Shown here one piece after another: positions 1 to 5,978 of a stretch of 7,149 bases of DNA (the first letter of the stretch is position 1; every line of letters starts with the position of its first letter). The notes under the pieces were generated by a model. It did not search any database. It saw only the letters and a program-made list of their open reading frames with translations, and was not told the DNA's origin. Source of the stretch: Marinosulfonomonas sp. Lineage in GTDB: Bacteria > Pseudomonadota > Alphaproteobacteria > Rhodobacterales > Rhodobacteraceae. The position numbers and the translations under genes are program-made. Where the stretch lies: positions 1 through 7,149 of the forward strand of contig JALSJL010000002.1 of the NCBI GenBank assembly GCA_026989405.1, written 5' to 3'.

Positions 1-1
1 G

Positions 2-1333
2 TTCTCGAAAAAGGTCGAAAACGGTGACGGACCGCTGGAATTTGCCCGCGACGCGATGTCGGGGCTGGCCACGGTGCTGATCGTGCTGACAGTTGTCGCG
101 CAATTCGCGATGCCGTGGCTGGTGCTCGCGATGGCCAGCGGGTTTGCCGGCGATGAGCGCTTTGATCTTGCCGTCGGTTTCGGGCGCATCACCTTCCCCT
201 ATATCCTGTTCATTTCGCTCGCCGCCCTGCTGTCGGGCGTGCTGAATGCGACCGGACGTTTCGCCGCCGCCGCGGCCGCGCCGGTGCTGCTGAACGTGAT
301 CCTGTCGGGCGCCATGCTTTGGGCCTGGGCTGCCGGCGCCGATATCGGGCGGGCGCTGGTCTGGGCCGTGCCGGTCGGCGGCATCGCCCAGCTTGCGCTG
401 GTCTGGTGGGCCGCGGCGCGCGCCGGCTACCGGCTGATCCCGCGCCGCCCGCGCATGACGCCCGAGTTGAAACGCCTGGCGATCATCGCAGCCCCGGCAG
501 CGCTGGCCGGCGGCGTCGTGCAGGTCAACCTGCTGGTCGGGCGCCAGGTCGCCAGTTTCTTCGAAGGCTCGATCCAGTATCTCAACCTCGCCGACCGGCT
601 CTATCAACTGCCGCTTGGCGTCGTCGCCATCGCCATCGGTGTCGTTCTGCTGCCCGATCTGTCGCGCCGGCTTGCCGCGCATGACGACAAGGGCGGGCGC
701 GACGCGATGAACCGGGCGGCCGAATTTGCCCTGCTGCTCACCCTTCCGGCGGCGGTCGCGCTGATCGTCATTCCCGGCCCGCTGGTCTCGGTGCTGTTCC
801 AGCGCGGACGCTTCACCCCCGAAGACGCGCAGGCCACGGCCCTTGTGGTTGCGATCTACGGCCTCGGCCTGCCTGCGTTCGTCATGCAGAAAGTGCTGCA
901 GCCGCTGTATTTTGCCCGCGAAGACACCCGCACCCCGTTCCACTACGCGCTCGTTGCAATGGTCGTGAACGCAACGCTCGCCATCGGGCTCGCCCCGTTC
1001 ATCGGCTATCTCGCCGCCGCCATCGCGACAACCATTGCCGGCTGGATCATGGTCTGGCTGTTGCATCGCGGTGCACGGACCATGGGCGAAACGGCCCGCT
1101 TCGATGCCCGCTTCATCGACCGCGCCAAACGCATCGCCCTGGCGGCCCTCGGCATGGGCCTCGTGTTGCTCCTGGCACAATTCCTTCTGGCCCCCGCCCT
1201 TGCGATGGCGGGCTGGCGCTACCTCGCACTCACCGTGCTCGTTATCGCCGGCATGGGCAGCTTTTTCGCACTCAGCCAGTTGAACGGCGCCCTGCGCATC
1301 ACCGAACTGCGCGCCGCACTCAAACGCAACTGA
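2..1333 (+). CDS. murJ: Lipid II flippase MurJ (MviN family), 5'-partial
   Basis: MurJ moves the lipid-linked peptidoglycan precursor lipid II from the inner to the outer face of the cytoplasmic membrane. The reading frame is open from base 2 with no stop. It encodes 443 residues against about 510 for full members, so roughly the first 70 residues lie upstream; the ATG at 56 is an internal Met, not the start. Family marks that I can see are the RITFPYILFISLAAL segment (near residue 62), the ADRLYQLPLGV segment with its conserved Arg at about residue 199, the LFQRGRFTPEDA loop, and the later FAREDTRTP segment. Hydrophobic helices recur along the whole length, as expected for a 14-helix MOP-superfamily transporter. 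The C-terminus is short and basic and ends at TGA 1331-1333. The next gene is convergent, so murJ is probably the last gene of its transcript. Identification is firm. Confidence 0.95.
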   Translation, partial: FSKKVENGDGPLEFARDAMSGLATVLIVLTVVAQFAMPWLVLAMASGFAGDERFDLAVGFGRITFPYILFISLAALLSGVLNATGRFAAAAAAPVLLNVILSGAMLWAWAAGADIGRALVWAVPVGGIAQLALVWWAAARAGYRLIPRRPRMTPELKRLAIIAAPAALAGGVVQVNLLVGRQVASFFEGSIQYLNLADRLYQLPLGVVAIAIGVVLLPDLSRRLAAHDDKGGRDAMNRAAEFALLLTLPAAVALIVIPGPLVSVLFQRGRFTPEDAQATALVVAIYGLGLPAFVMQKVLQPLYFAREDTRTPFHYALVAMVVNATLAIGLAPFIGYLAAAIATTIAGWIMVWLLHRGARTMGETARFDARFIDRAKRIALAALGMGLVLLLAQFLLAPALAMAGWRYLALTVLVIAGMGSFFALSQLNGALRITELRAALKRN

Positions 1334-1340
1334 CCCTTCA

Positions 1341-1371
1341 TCTTGCCAAAATACTCCCGCCGGAGGCACCG
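1341..1371 (-). terminator. Candidate hairpin in the convergent gap (rhomboid side)
   Basis: On the minus strand, downstream of the rhomboid-like stop codon, CTCC-GGCG-GGAG (1365-1354) forms a short hairpin followed by TATTTT (1353-1348). This arrangement resembles a weak intrinsic terminator. The stem is only 4 bp, so alone it is marginal. GGCGCGGC occurs twice nearby (1373-1380 and 1384-1391). The position between two convergent stop codons fits a terminator role. The CCTCCGGCGGGAGTATTTT pattern also resembles short intergenic elements that I recall from Rhodobacteraceae genomes. Confidence 0.35.
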
Positions 1372-1405
1372 CGGCGCGGCACAGGCGCGGCGCAATCTCT
1401 TCCCC

Positions 1406-2092
1406 TTATCGGTTGCGCAACCGCGCCAGGATGCGCCCCCAGGCGCCGGGCACCAGCAGGAAAGACACCAGAAATCCCGTGGCAAACCCGGAAAGGTCGG
1501 CAACCCAGTCCTTGCCACCGCCAAACAACAGTCCGAATACCAGTTGCAGTCCCATCAGAATTCCGATCAGCGTAAACGCCCGCATCTGGTTCTGCTGAGT
1601 GCCTGCCAAGGCCACCCACAGCATGAATGTATAAGAACCGATCAGCCCGTAAACCGCCGGGTAACCGCCGACCAAAGGTGCCGGCGAGTCAACCAGAAGA
1701 CCATAGGCCAGTGCTCCGATGACAGCCGACAGGAAAAAGACGACCAGCACCGCCATCGTTCCGAACACTTCGCCGACCATCTTGCCCAGCGCCAGCAGGA
1801 ACACGATCACCATCAGCGCATGGGTGAAGCTCAAATGGATGAACGGGTAGGTCACGAACCGGATTACATGCTCCAAAGGCCAACGCCCTGTTTCGATCAT
1901 CCAGTCCAGAATGGGCGCAGAAAAGGCGTAGGTGCGGATCGCTTCCAGCCGCCAGCCAACGGCATCCTGCCCGCCGGCAAAGCCACGCGCGCCGGCCTGA
2001 AACACCAGTTCGATCCCCAGGATCAACAACGCCAGCGCCACCACGATCGGCGGCAACGGGTTGATCGGGCTTTCGTCATGCCTGCTCGACAT
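1406..2092 (-). CDS. Rhomboid-fold integral membrane protein, predicted catalytically inactive
   Basis: The 228-residue protein has about six hydrophobic helices, near residues 15-33, 79-101, 111-133, 142-164, 172-191 and 197-216, matching the minimal bacterial rhomboid core. Active rhomboids are intramembrane serine proteases with a Ser-His dyad in GxSG (helix 4) and helix 6. Here the helix-4 motif reads GGYPAVYGLIG (142-152), so Tyr144 sits at the Ser position. The helix-6 motif reads VADLSGFATG (197-206), so Asp199 sits at the His position. In the helix-2 HxxxN motif His91 is kept but Asn is Val95. I infer a pseudoprotease, perhaps a membrane chaperone or adaptor; its partner is unknown. 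The start at 2092 is chosen because AAGGAG (2105-2100 on the minus strand) lies 7 nt before the ATG. The frame stays open much further upstream opposite trpS, but that stretch is not rhomboid-like. The gene is convergent to murJ and divergent from trpS. Confidence 0.85.
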   Translation of the reverse strand: MSSRHDESPINPLPPIVVALALLILGIELVFQAGARGFAGGQDAVGWRLEAIRTYAFSAPILDWMIETGRWPLEHVIRFVTYPFIHLSFTHALMVIVFLLALGKMVGEVFGTMAVLVVFFLSAVIGALAYGLLVDSPAPLVGGYPAVYGLIGSYTFMLWVALAGTQQNQMRAFTLIGILMGLQLVFGLLFGGGKDWVADLSGFATGFLVSFLLVPGAWGRILARLRNR

Positions 2093-2170
2093 TGCGCCTC
2101 TCCTTCTTGACGGGCCTTGGCTGCATGGGTAAGCGAGCGCGAAGCAGAAATCCATAGCCGGAGCCTGACA

Positions 2171-3193
2171 ATGGCCGAATCCACTTTCACCCCCCGCGTC
2201 TTTTCCGGGATCAAGCCCTCGGGCGGCCTGACCCTTGGCAACTATCTGGGCGCGATCAAGCGCTGGGCCGAGATGCAGGGCAAGGGCATAGAAACGATCT
2301 ACTGCGTGGTCGACCTGCACGCGATCACCGTCTGGCAGGATCCGCAAGACCTGCACAACGGAACCCGCGAAGTGACGGCCGGCCTGATCGCCTCGGGCAT
2401 CGACCCGGCCACATCGATCCTGTTCAACCAGTCCCAGGTCTCCGCGCATGCCGAACTGGCCTGGATATTCAATTGCGTCGCGCGCGTCGGCTGGATGAAC
2501 CGAATGACCCAGTTCAAGGACAAGGCCGGCAAGAACGCCGAAAAGGTGTCGCTCGGGCTTTACGCCTACCCGGCGCTGATGGCGGCCGACATCCTCGTCT
2601 ACCATGCAACCCATGTGCCCGTGGGCGAAGACCAGAAACAGCATGTCGAGTTGACGCGCGATATCGCTGCCAAGTTCAACCACGACTACAAGGTCGACTT
2701 CTTTCCGCTCACCAATCCGGTGATCGAAGGCCCGGCCACCCGCGTGATGAACCTGCGCGACGGCAGCAAGAAAATGTCGAAGTCCGGTGAAAGCGACATG
2801 GAGCGTATCAACATGCTCGATGATGCCGATACAATCGCCAGGAAATTCAAGAAGGCCCGCACCGACCCCGAACCATTGCCCGATACCCTTGAAGGGCTGG
2901 CCGGACGCCCCGAAGCGCGCAACCTGGTGGACATTTACGCCGGGCTTTCGGACCAGACACCCGAGGCCGTGATCGCGGACTATGCCGGGGCCGGCTGGGG
3001 CCGGTTCAAGCCTGCCCTTGCCGATCTCGCGGTCGCAAGGCTCGCGCCGATCTCGGATGAGATGAAACGGCTGATGGAAGACCCCGGCGAACTTGACCGT
3101 ATCCTGGCAACCGGCGCCGACAAGGCCGAGGCCATTGCCCGACCGATCCTCGAGCAGACCTACGACATCGTCGGGCTGGTGCGGTCGCGCTAG
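2171..3193 (+). CDS. trpS: Tryptophan--tRNA ligase (TrpRS)
   Basis: This cytoplasmic class Ic aminoacyl-tRNA synthetase charges tRNA-Trp with tryptophan using ATP. The protein has 340 residues, normal for bacterial TrpRS. The N-terminal HIGH-equivalent is PSGGLTLGN (16-24), the usual TrpRS variant with T-x-G-N. The GEDQKQH substrate-site segment is at 152-158, and the ATP-binding loop KMSKS is complete at 201-205. An anticodon-binding helical region follows and the protein ends at TAG 3191-3193. I chose the ATG at 2171 over an in-frame start at 2117: GGAG (2160-2163) lies 7 nt upstream and the protein then begins directly with MAESTFTPRVFSG, as the family does. A possible promoter, TTGACG (2107-2112) with a poor -10 at 2130-2135, lies in the divergent gap, but it is weak. 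No leader peptide or T-box is visible. Confidence 0.97.
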   Translation: MAESTFTPRVFSGIKPSGGLTLGNYLGAIKRWAEMQGKGIETIYCVVDLHAITVWQDPQDLHNGTREVTAGLIASGIDPATSILFNQSQVSAHAELAWIFNCVARVGWMNRMTQFKDKAGKNAEKVSLGLYAYPALMAADILVYHATHVPVGEDQKQHVELTRDIAAKFNHDYKVDFFPLTNPVIEGPATRVMNLRDGSKKMSKSGESDMERINMLDDADTIARKFKKARTDPEPLPDTLEGLAGRPEARNLVDIYAGLSDQTPEAVIADYAGAGWGRFKPALADLAVARLAPISDEMKRLMEDPGELDRILATGADKAEAIARPILEQTYDIVGLVRSR

Positions 3194-3244
3194 CGGTCTC
3201 ATCCGGTAGAAGTCCAGGCTCCAGCGCCTGCTGCACGCGCCCCC

Positions 3245-3277
3245 TTCCCGGGTGCCACCGATTTCCTGCCCGGGGAA
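3245..3277 (+). terminator. Weak hairpin downstream of trpS
   Basis: TTCCCGGG (3245-3252) can pair with CCCGGGGAA (3269-3277), leaving one bulged G and a 16-nt loop. The sequence that follows, TCGTTTC, is only mildly T-rich. It lies about 50 nt after the trpS stop, the right place for a terminator, but the long loop and the poor T-tract make this a tentative call. The rest of 3194-3340 shows no gene or RNA that I recognise. Confidence 0.25.
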
Positions 3278-3352
3278 TCGTTTCAACATCTCTCTCAACA
3301 ATACCGTGTTTGCAGCAGGACAAACCGGTCACGAAGGCAATGTCTGGTCATA

Positions 3353-3381
3353 TTGACACAATGTAAAATATCTTTTACCTT
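3353..3381 (+). promoter_or_regulatory. Sigma70-type promoter of the membrane protein/Xre block
   Basis: A perfect -35 hexamer TTGACA (3353-3358) is followed after 17 bp by TACCTT (3376-3381) as a moderate -10. Transcription would start near 3388, giving a leader of about 34 nt before the ATG at 3422. The region is clearly AT-richer than its surroundings. Both hexamers lie in or at the edge of the palindrome at 3354-3387, so a protein bound there would block RNA polymerase. Confidence 0.65.
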
Positions 3382-3387
3382 GTGTCA
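3354..3387 (+). promoter_or_regulatory. 34-bp near-perfect palindrome, probable operator of the Xre regulator
   Basis: The left arm TGACACAATGTAAAA (3354-3368) and the right arm TTTTACCTTGTGTCA (3373-3387) are inverted repeats that match at 14 of 15 positions around a TATC centre. A further GACAC copy at 3397-3401 can be read as an extra half-site facing GTGTC (3382-3386). The palindrome covers the promoter -35 and -10, so repression is the simplest reading. The most likely ligand is the Xre-type protein encoded at 3861-4079, acting as a dimer or tetramer on its own operon. That assignment is inference from position and from common autoregulation in this regulator family. The palindrome itself is seen directly. 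Confidence 0.75.
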
Positions 3388-3421
3388 GATATTTCAGACA
3401 CGATTCGCCGGAGACCCTAAC

Positions 3422-3859
3422 ATGTCACGACAGGAAAAGTCCGCCCTGGTGGTTCTGTTCAGCAGCCTGATCCTCTTCGCAGTCTACCTGTGGCGCCTGT
3501 CCATCCTTTACAGCGACGGCAGGTTTTCCGAACCCGACGCGGCCAGCCTGCTGGGAAAATCCTTCATTGCGCTGGTGCTGGCCGGCATCGTGATGCACAT
3601 CGCGATCGCCCTGGCCTCCAGGATCGTCGCGCCCGGCCTGGAACCGGAAATGCCGGCCGATGAGCGCGACACGCTGATCGAGCTGAAAGGCGCGCTGGCG
3701 TTCCTTGTGGTTCTTGTCATCGGTTTCATCGCCGCCATGCTGGCCCTGGCCCTGGGAGTGTCGCCTGTTGCCATCCTGTTTGCGCTGATCGTGGCCGTGT
3801 TCCTTGGCTCGATCGCCGACGACCTGACCAAGCTCTACCTTTACCGGCGGGGGTTCTGA
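3422..3859 (+). CDS. Small four-helix membrane protein co-encoded with an Xre regulator
   Basis: I do not recognise a named function. The 145-residue protein has four hydrophobic helices, at about residues 7-29, 44-69, 90-112 and 115-131. A soluble loop between helices 2 and 3 carries an acidic MPADERDTLIELKG motif (77-90), and the tail LYLYRRGF is basic. A D-E-R-D-x-x-I-x-x-K motif followed by a helix pair is reminiscent of small DUF2178-like membrane proteins that are often encoded beside a short HTH regulator; this is recalled resemblance, not a search result. The ATG at 3422 has GGAG (3410-3413) 8 nt upstream. Reading the frame back to a TTG at 3353 would place the start inside the promoter, so I reject that start. 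The stop is 1 nt before the regulator's ATG, so the two are almost certainly co-translated. A role as the regulator's sensor or partner is inference. Confidence 0.85.
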   Translation: MSRQEKSALVVLFSSLILFAVYLWRLSILYSDGRFSEPDAASLLGKSFIALVLAGIVMHIAIALASRIVAPGLEPEMPADERDTLIELKGALAFLVVLVIGFIAAMLALALGVSPVAILFALIVAVFLGSIADDLTKLYLYRRGF

Positions 3860-3860
3860 C

Positions 3861-4079
3861 ATGGGCAAGACCCGGGTCAGCAACAACATCCGGCGGCTGC
3901 GCTTCGAGCACGGAGAAATGACGCAAAAGCAACTGGCCGAACGGGTCGGGGTAACCCGCCAGACCATCGTTGCCATCGAAAAGGCGCACTATTCGCCCTC
4001 GCTTGAACTGGCCTTCCTGATTGCCGAGACCTTCGGCGTCCCGCTGGAAGACGTGTTTTCGCACGACCCCGACCCCTGA
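3861..4079 (+). CDS. Short Xre-family HTH transcriptional regulator (YgzD/YozG-like)
   Basis: This 72-residue protein is essentially one Cro/C1-type helix-turn-helix domain with no sensory domain. The pattern NNIRRLRFEHGEMTQKQLAE (8-27), then GVTRQTIVAIE (30-40), then a YSPSLELAFLIAETFG stretch and a PLEDVF end is characteristic of the small YgzD/YozG-like branch. The recognition helix is VTRQTIVAIEK. It begins 1 nt after the stop of the four-helix membrane protein, with a G-rich stretch (3848-3853) as its likely ribosome site. It probably binds the palindrome at 3354-3387 and represses its own operon. With no ligand domain of its own, it may take its signal from the membrane protein. Family assignment is firm; target and signal are inferred. 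Confidence 0.92.
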   Translation: MGKTRVSNNIRRLRFEHGEMTQKQLAERVGVTRQTIVAIEKAHYSPSLELAFLIAETFGVPLEDVFSHDPDP

Positions 4080-4140
4080 TCGCCGAAACAACCAATTCCC
4101 CGGCCCCGACCGTGCAGCCTGTTTCAAAGGAGAAGACCTC

Positions 4141-4812
4141 ATGCCCGATTACATCCGCAGCGGCCGCATGGCCGGCATCCTGTTCCTCGTCGCGCTTGGC
4201 GCAAATCTTGTCGGCAGCGAATTGCTGGATGCCATCGTCATCGCCCCCGACTATCTGACTGCGACCCATGCCCGCGAGACGTCCGTGATCCTTGGCGTTC
4301 TTGCGGAAATCGCTTCGGCCATCGCGGTGGTCGGGATTGGCGTCTTCCTTTACCCGGTGCTGCGCGAACACAGCCGCGTCATTGCCCTTGGCTACCTCGC
4401 GTTCCGGCTGATCGAGCCGATGATTACCGTCATCATCGTGCTCGCCTCGCTTTCGATCCTTGCGCTCAGCCAGCAATATACGGCCTCGGGCGCTACCGAC
4501 ACCGGCCAGTACGAGTTGCTGGGCGCCTTGTTCCAGTCAACGCGCGACTGGGCGCTGATGATCTATATCCTGGTCTTTTGCACCGGCGCGTTCCTGTTTT
4601 ACGGGCTCTTGTTTCGCGCGCGTCTCGTGCCGCGCTTGTTGTCGGTCTGGGGGCTGGTGGGCGCGGCGATCCTGTTTGGCGGGGCGCTGATCGACATGCT
4701 GGTCACCGACATCCCGCCCGAAGCCTACGGCGCGGTCATGGGAGTGAATGAAATTGTCTTTCCGCTCTGGCTGATCTTCAAGGGGTTCAATACCGGCCGC
4801 GCCGCCCCCTGA
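4141..4812 (+). CDS. DUF4386-type integral membrane protein
   Basis: The 223-residue hydrophobic protein has about six transmembrane segments, near residues 9-28, 50-72, 80-110, 137-158, 166-188 and 195-215. The order of motifs matches what I recall of the DUF4386 family: an N-terminal SGRMAGILFLVA, then GVLAEIASAIAVVGIGVFLYPVL (52-74), then ALGYLAFRLIEP, and a C-terminal GVNEIVFPLWLIFKGF. No biochemical function is known to me for the family. AAGGAG (4127-4132) lies 8 nt before the ATG at 4141. The in-frame start at 4021 overlaps the regulator gene and is rejected. The 61-nt gap after the regulator contains no visible terminator or strong promoter, so it is probably part of the same transcript and the same Xre regulon. 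Confidence 0.85.
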   Translation: MPDYIRSGRMAGILFLVALGANLVGSELLDAIVIAPDYLTATHARETSVILGVLAEIASAIAVVGIGVFLYPVLREHSRVIALGYLAFRLIEPMITVIIVLASLSILALSQQYTASGATDTGQYELLGALFQSTRDWALMIYILVFCTGAFLFYGLLFRARLVPRLLSVWGLVGAAILFGGALIDMLVTDIPPEAYGAVMGVNEIVFPLWLIFKGFNTGRAAP

Positions 4813-4871
4813 GGCAACTGGCCCCCGCAGCCATTCCATGCAACTATCGGCCCGACACAAGGAAAGCGGCC

Positions 4872-5363
4872 ATGCGCCATACCACCCATTCAGACACCCG
4901 CATCGGACACGTCCACTTGCGCGTGGCCGATCTGGACCGGGCAGTTTCGTTTTACCGCGACGTGATGGGGTTCGAGCTGCAACAGACCTTCGGCACGCAA
5001 GCCGCGTTCCTGTCTGCCGGCGGCTACCACCACCACATCGGCCTGAACACCTGGGACAGTCAGCAGGGCACACCGCCCCCGCCCGGCCACACGGGCCTGT
5101 ATCATGTGGCTTTCCTCTACCCGGACCGCGCGGCGCTTGCACGAACACTCACGCGGGTCATCGCCGCCGGCGTCGAGATTGCCGGCGCCGCCGACCACGG
5201 CGTCAGCGAGGCGGTCTATTTCAACGACCCCGACGGTAACGGCATCGAGATTTACCGGGACCGCGCGCGCGAAGACTGGCCGCGCGATGCGCGGGGACAC
5301 CTGAAAATGGGCAACGCTCCGCTGGACATCGCGGCCTTGCTGGCCGAGGCCGCACCGGTCTGA
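4872..5363 (+). CDS. VOC-superfamily metalloprotein (CatE-like, extradiol dioxygenase/glyoxalase fold)
   Basis: The 163-residue protein has two βαβββ units of the vicinal oxygen chelate fold. The first opens with IGHVHLRVADLDRAVSFYRDV (11-31) and the second with GLYHVAFLYPDRAALARTL (75-93). The usual ligands of the divalent metal site are all present: His13, His78 and Glu126 (in the segment DPDGNGIEIYRD, 119-130). A triple His, GGYHHHIGLNTW (50-61), followed by a PPPPGHTGLYH stretch is typical of CatE-like proteins annotated as catechol-2,3-dioxygenase-related. An active metalloenzyme is therefore likely, but the substrate cannot be read from sequence; ring cleavage, glyoxalase-like isomerisation and thiol transfer all use this fold. 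AAGGA (4859-4863) lies 8 nt before the ATG. It follows the DUF4386 gene by 59 nt on the same strand and may or may not share its transcript. Confidence 0.9.
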   Translation: MRHTTHSDTRIGHVHLRVADLDRAVSFYRDVMGFELQQTFGTQAAFLSAGGYHHHIGLNTWDSQQGTPPPPGHTGLYHVAFLYPDRAALARTLTRVIAAGVEIAGAADHGVSEAVYFNDPDGNGIEIYRDRAREDWPRDARGHLKMGNAPLDIAALLAEAAPV

Positions 5364-5365
5364 CA

Positions 5366-5380
5366 GGCGCGCGATGCGCC
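5366..5380 (+). terminator. Small hairpin after the VOC gene
   Basis: GGCGC (5366-5370) and GCGCC (5376-5380) form a 5-bp GC stem with a GCGAT loop directly after the VOC stop codon, followed by CTTTCG. It could attenuate or end transcription before the Usp gene. The T-tract is poor and such stems are common by chance in GC-rich DNA, so support is low. Confidence 0.2.
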
Positions 5381-5465
5381 CTTTCGTCCCTGCCGGCCTC
5401 AGGGCTGTTGCACTGCCCGCCCCCCTCGGCCATCATGCGTCCAACAGAGCAAAGGACCACGGCCC

Positions 5466-5921
5466 ATGAGAAAATTCCTTGTTGTGCTGGATGACAGCCG
5501 CGAATGCCTGAATGCGATGCGTTTTGCCGCCATGCGTGCGGCCCATACCGGCGGCGGCGTCACGATCCTGTCGGTCATCGCCCCGGAGGAATTCAACCAC
5601 TGGATCGGCGTCGGAGAGATCATGCGCGCCGAAGCACGCGAACGGATCCAGGCGCATTTTGACGTGTTCGCGAAATGGATGCGCGACAAGCAGGGCGTGG
5701 ACCCGGAACTGGTGATCCGCGAAGGCGAAGCTGTGGCCGAAATCATGGCCCAGATCAACGAGGACCCGGAAATCGGCGTTCTTGTTCTTGGCGCCGGGTC
5801 CGACAAGGCCGGACCGGGGCCGCTGGTGAGCCAGATGACGCGATCGTCGGGCGACCTTTCGGTTCCGGTAACGATCGTGCCGGGCGAGCTTTCAAAAGAG
5901 CGCCTGGAAGCGATTACCTGA
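5466..5921 (+). CDS. Universal stress protein (UspA family)
   Basis: The 151-residue single Usp domain is a cytoplasmic α/β fold. It opens with strand 1, MRKFLVVLDDS, whose Asp9/Asp10 are in the family's usual position, followed by an Ala-rich helix and the strand GGGVTILSVI. The last part reads GVLVLGAGSDKAG (104-116), then VPVTIVPG (133-140). ATP-binding Usp proteins carry G-x2-G-x9-G-(S/T). Here GAGSDKAGPGPLVSQ does not fit that spacing cleanly, so it may be a non-ATP-binding member. AAAGGA (5451-5456) lies 9 nt before the ATG. It precedes nfu by 110 nt, but an independent promoter and iron box lie between them, so nfu can be transcribed separately. I recall Usp-nfu-tsaB adjacency in Rhodobacterales, though the functional link is unclear. 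Confidence 0.88.
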   Translation: MRKFLVVLDDSRECLNAMRFAAMRAAHTGGGVTILSVIAPEEFNHWIGVGEIMRAEARERIQAHFDVFAKWMRDKQGVDPELVIREGEAVAEIMAQINEDPEIGVLVLGAGSDKAGPGPLVSQMTRSSGDLSVPVTIVPGELSKERLEAIT

Positions 5922-5959
5922 ACCGCATCCGACAGACGCCAGCCCCATGCCGCGCCTGA

Positions 5960-5976
5960 TTTAGAACAGTTCTAAA
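5960..5976 (+). promoter_or_regulatory. Irr box (iron control element)
   Basis: TTTAGAACAGTTCTAAA is a perfect inverted repeat with 8-bp arms and a single central base. It fits the alphaproteobacterial Irr-box/ICE consensus, TTTAGAA-N3-TTCTAAA. Irr is a Fur-family, heme-responsive regulator that controls iron use when iron is scarce. The box ends 2 bp before the -35 of the nfu promoter, so a bound protein would clash with RNA polymerase or contact it. The downstream gene makes an Fe-S scaffold, which fits an iron-sparing regulon. Irr itself is not in the window, so binding is inferred from the motif. Confidence 0.82.
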
Positions 5977-5978
5977 CC

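Noticed and set aside
1343..2110. 255-codon plus-strand frame opposite the rhomboid-like gene
   Set aside because: Its product is rich in Gln, His, Arg and Asp with no domain, typical of the antisense of a hydrophobic membrane protein.
2117..2170. 18-residue N-terminal extension of TrpRS
   Set aside because: The extra residues do not look like the TrpRS N-terminus, and the ATG at 2171 has a properly spaced GGAG and the conserved start of the fold.
2093..2170. Possible trpS attenuator or T-box in the divergent gap
   Set aside because: Only 78 bp lie between the two starts. I see no Trp-rich leader, specifier stem or terminator hairpin there.
2093..3301. Roughly 400-codon open extension of the rhomboid-like frame on the minus strand, opposite all of trpS
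   Set aside because: It is antisense to a clear TrpRS and resembles no protein family I know. The rhomboid-like gene has its own ATG and ribosome site at 2092. Long stop-free antisense frames are expected from GC-rich codon bias.
3382..3401. GTGTC...GACAC as a separate RNA hairpin in the leader
   Set aside because: The 5-bp stem has a 10-nt AT-rich loop and is more simply explained as spare operator half-sites. Part of it would lie upstream of the predicted transcript start.
3353..3421. N-terminal extension of the four-helix protein from a TTG at 3353
   Set aside because: It would place the start codon inside the -35 element and the palindrome, without a ribosome site. The ATG at 3422 has GGAG at good spacing and begins directly before helix 1.
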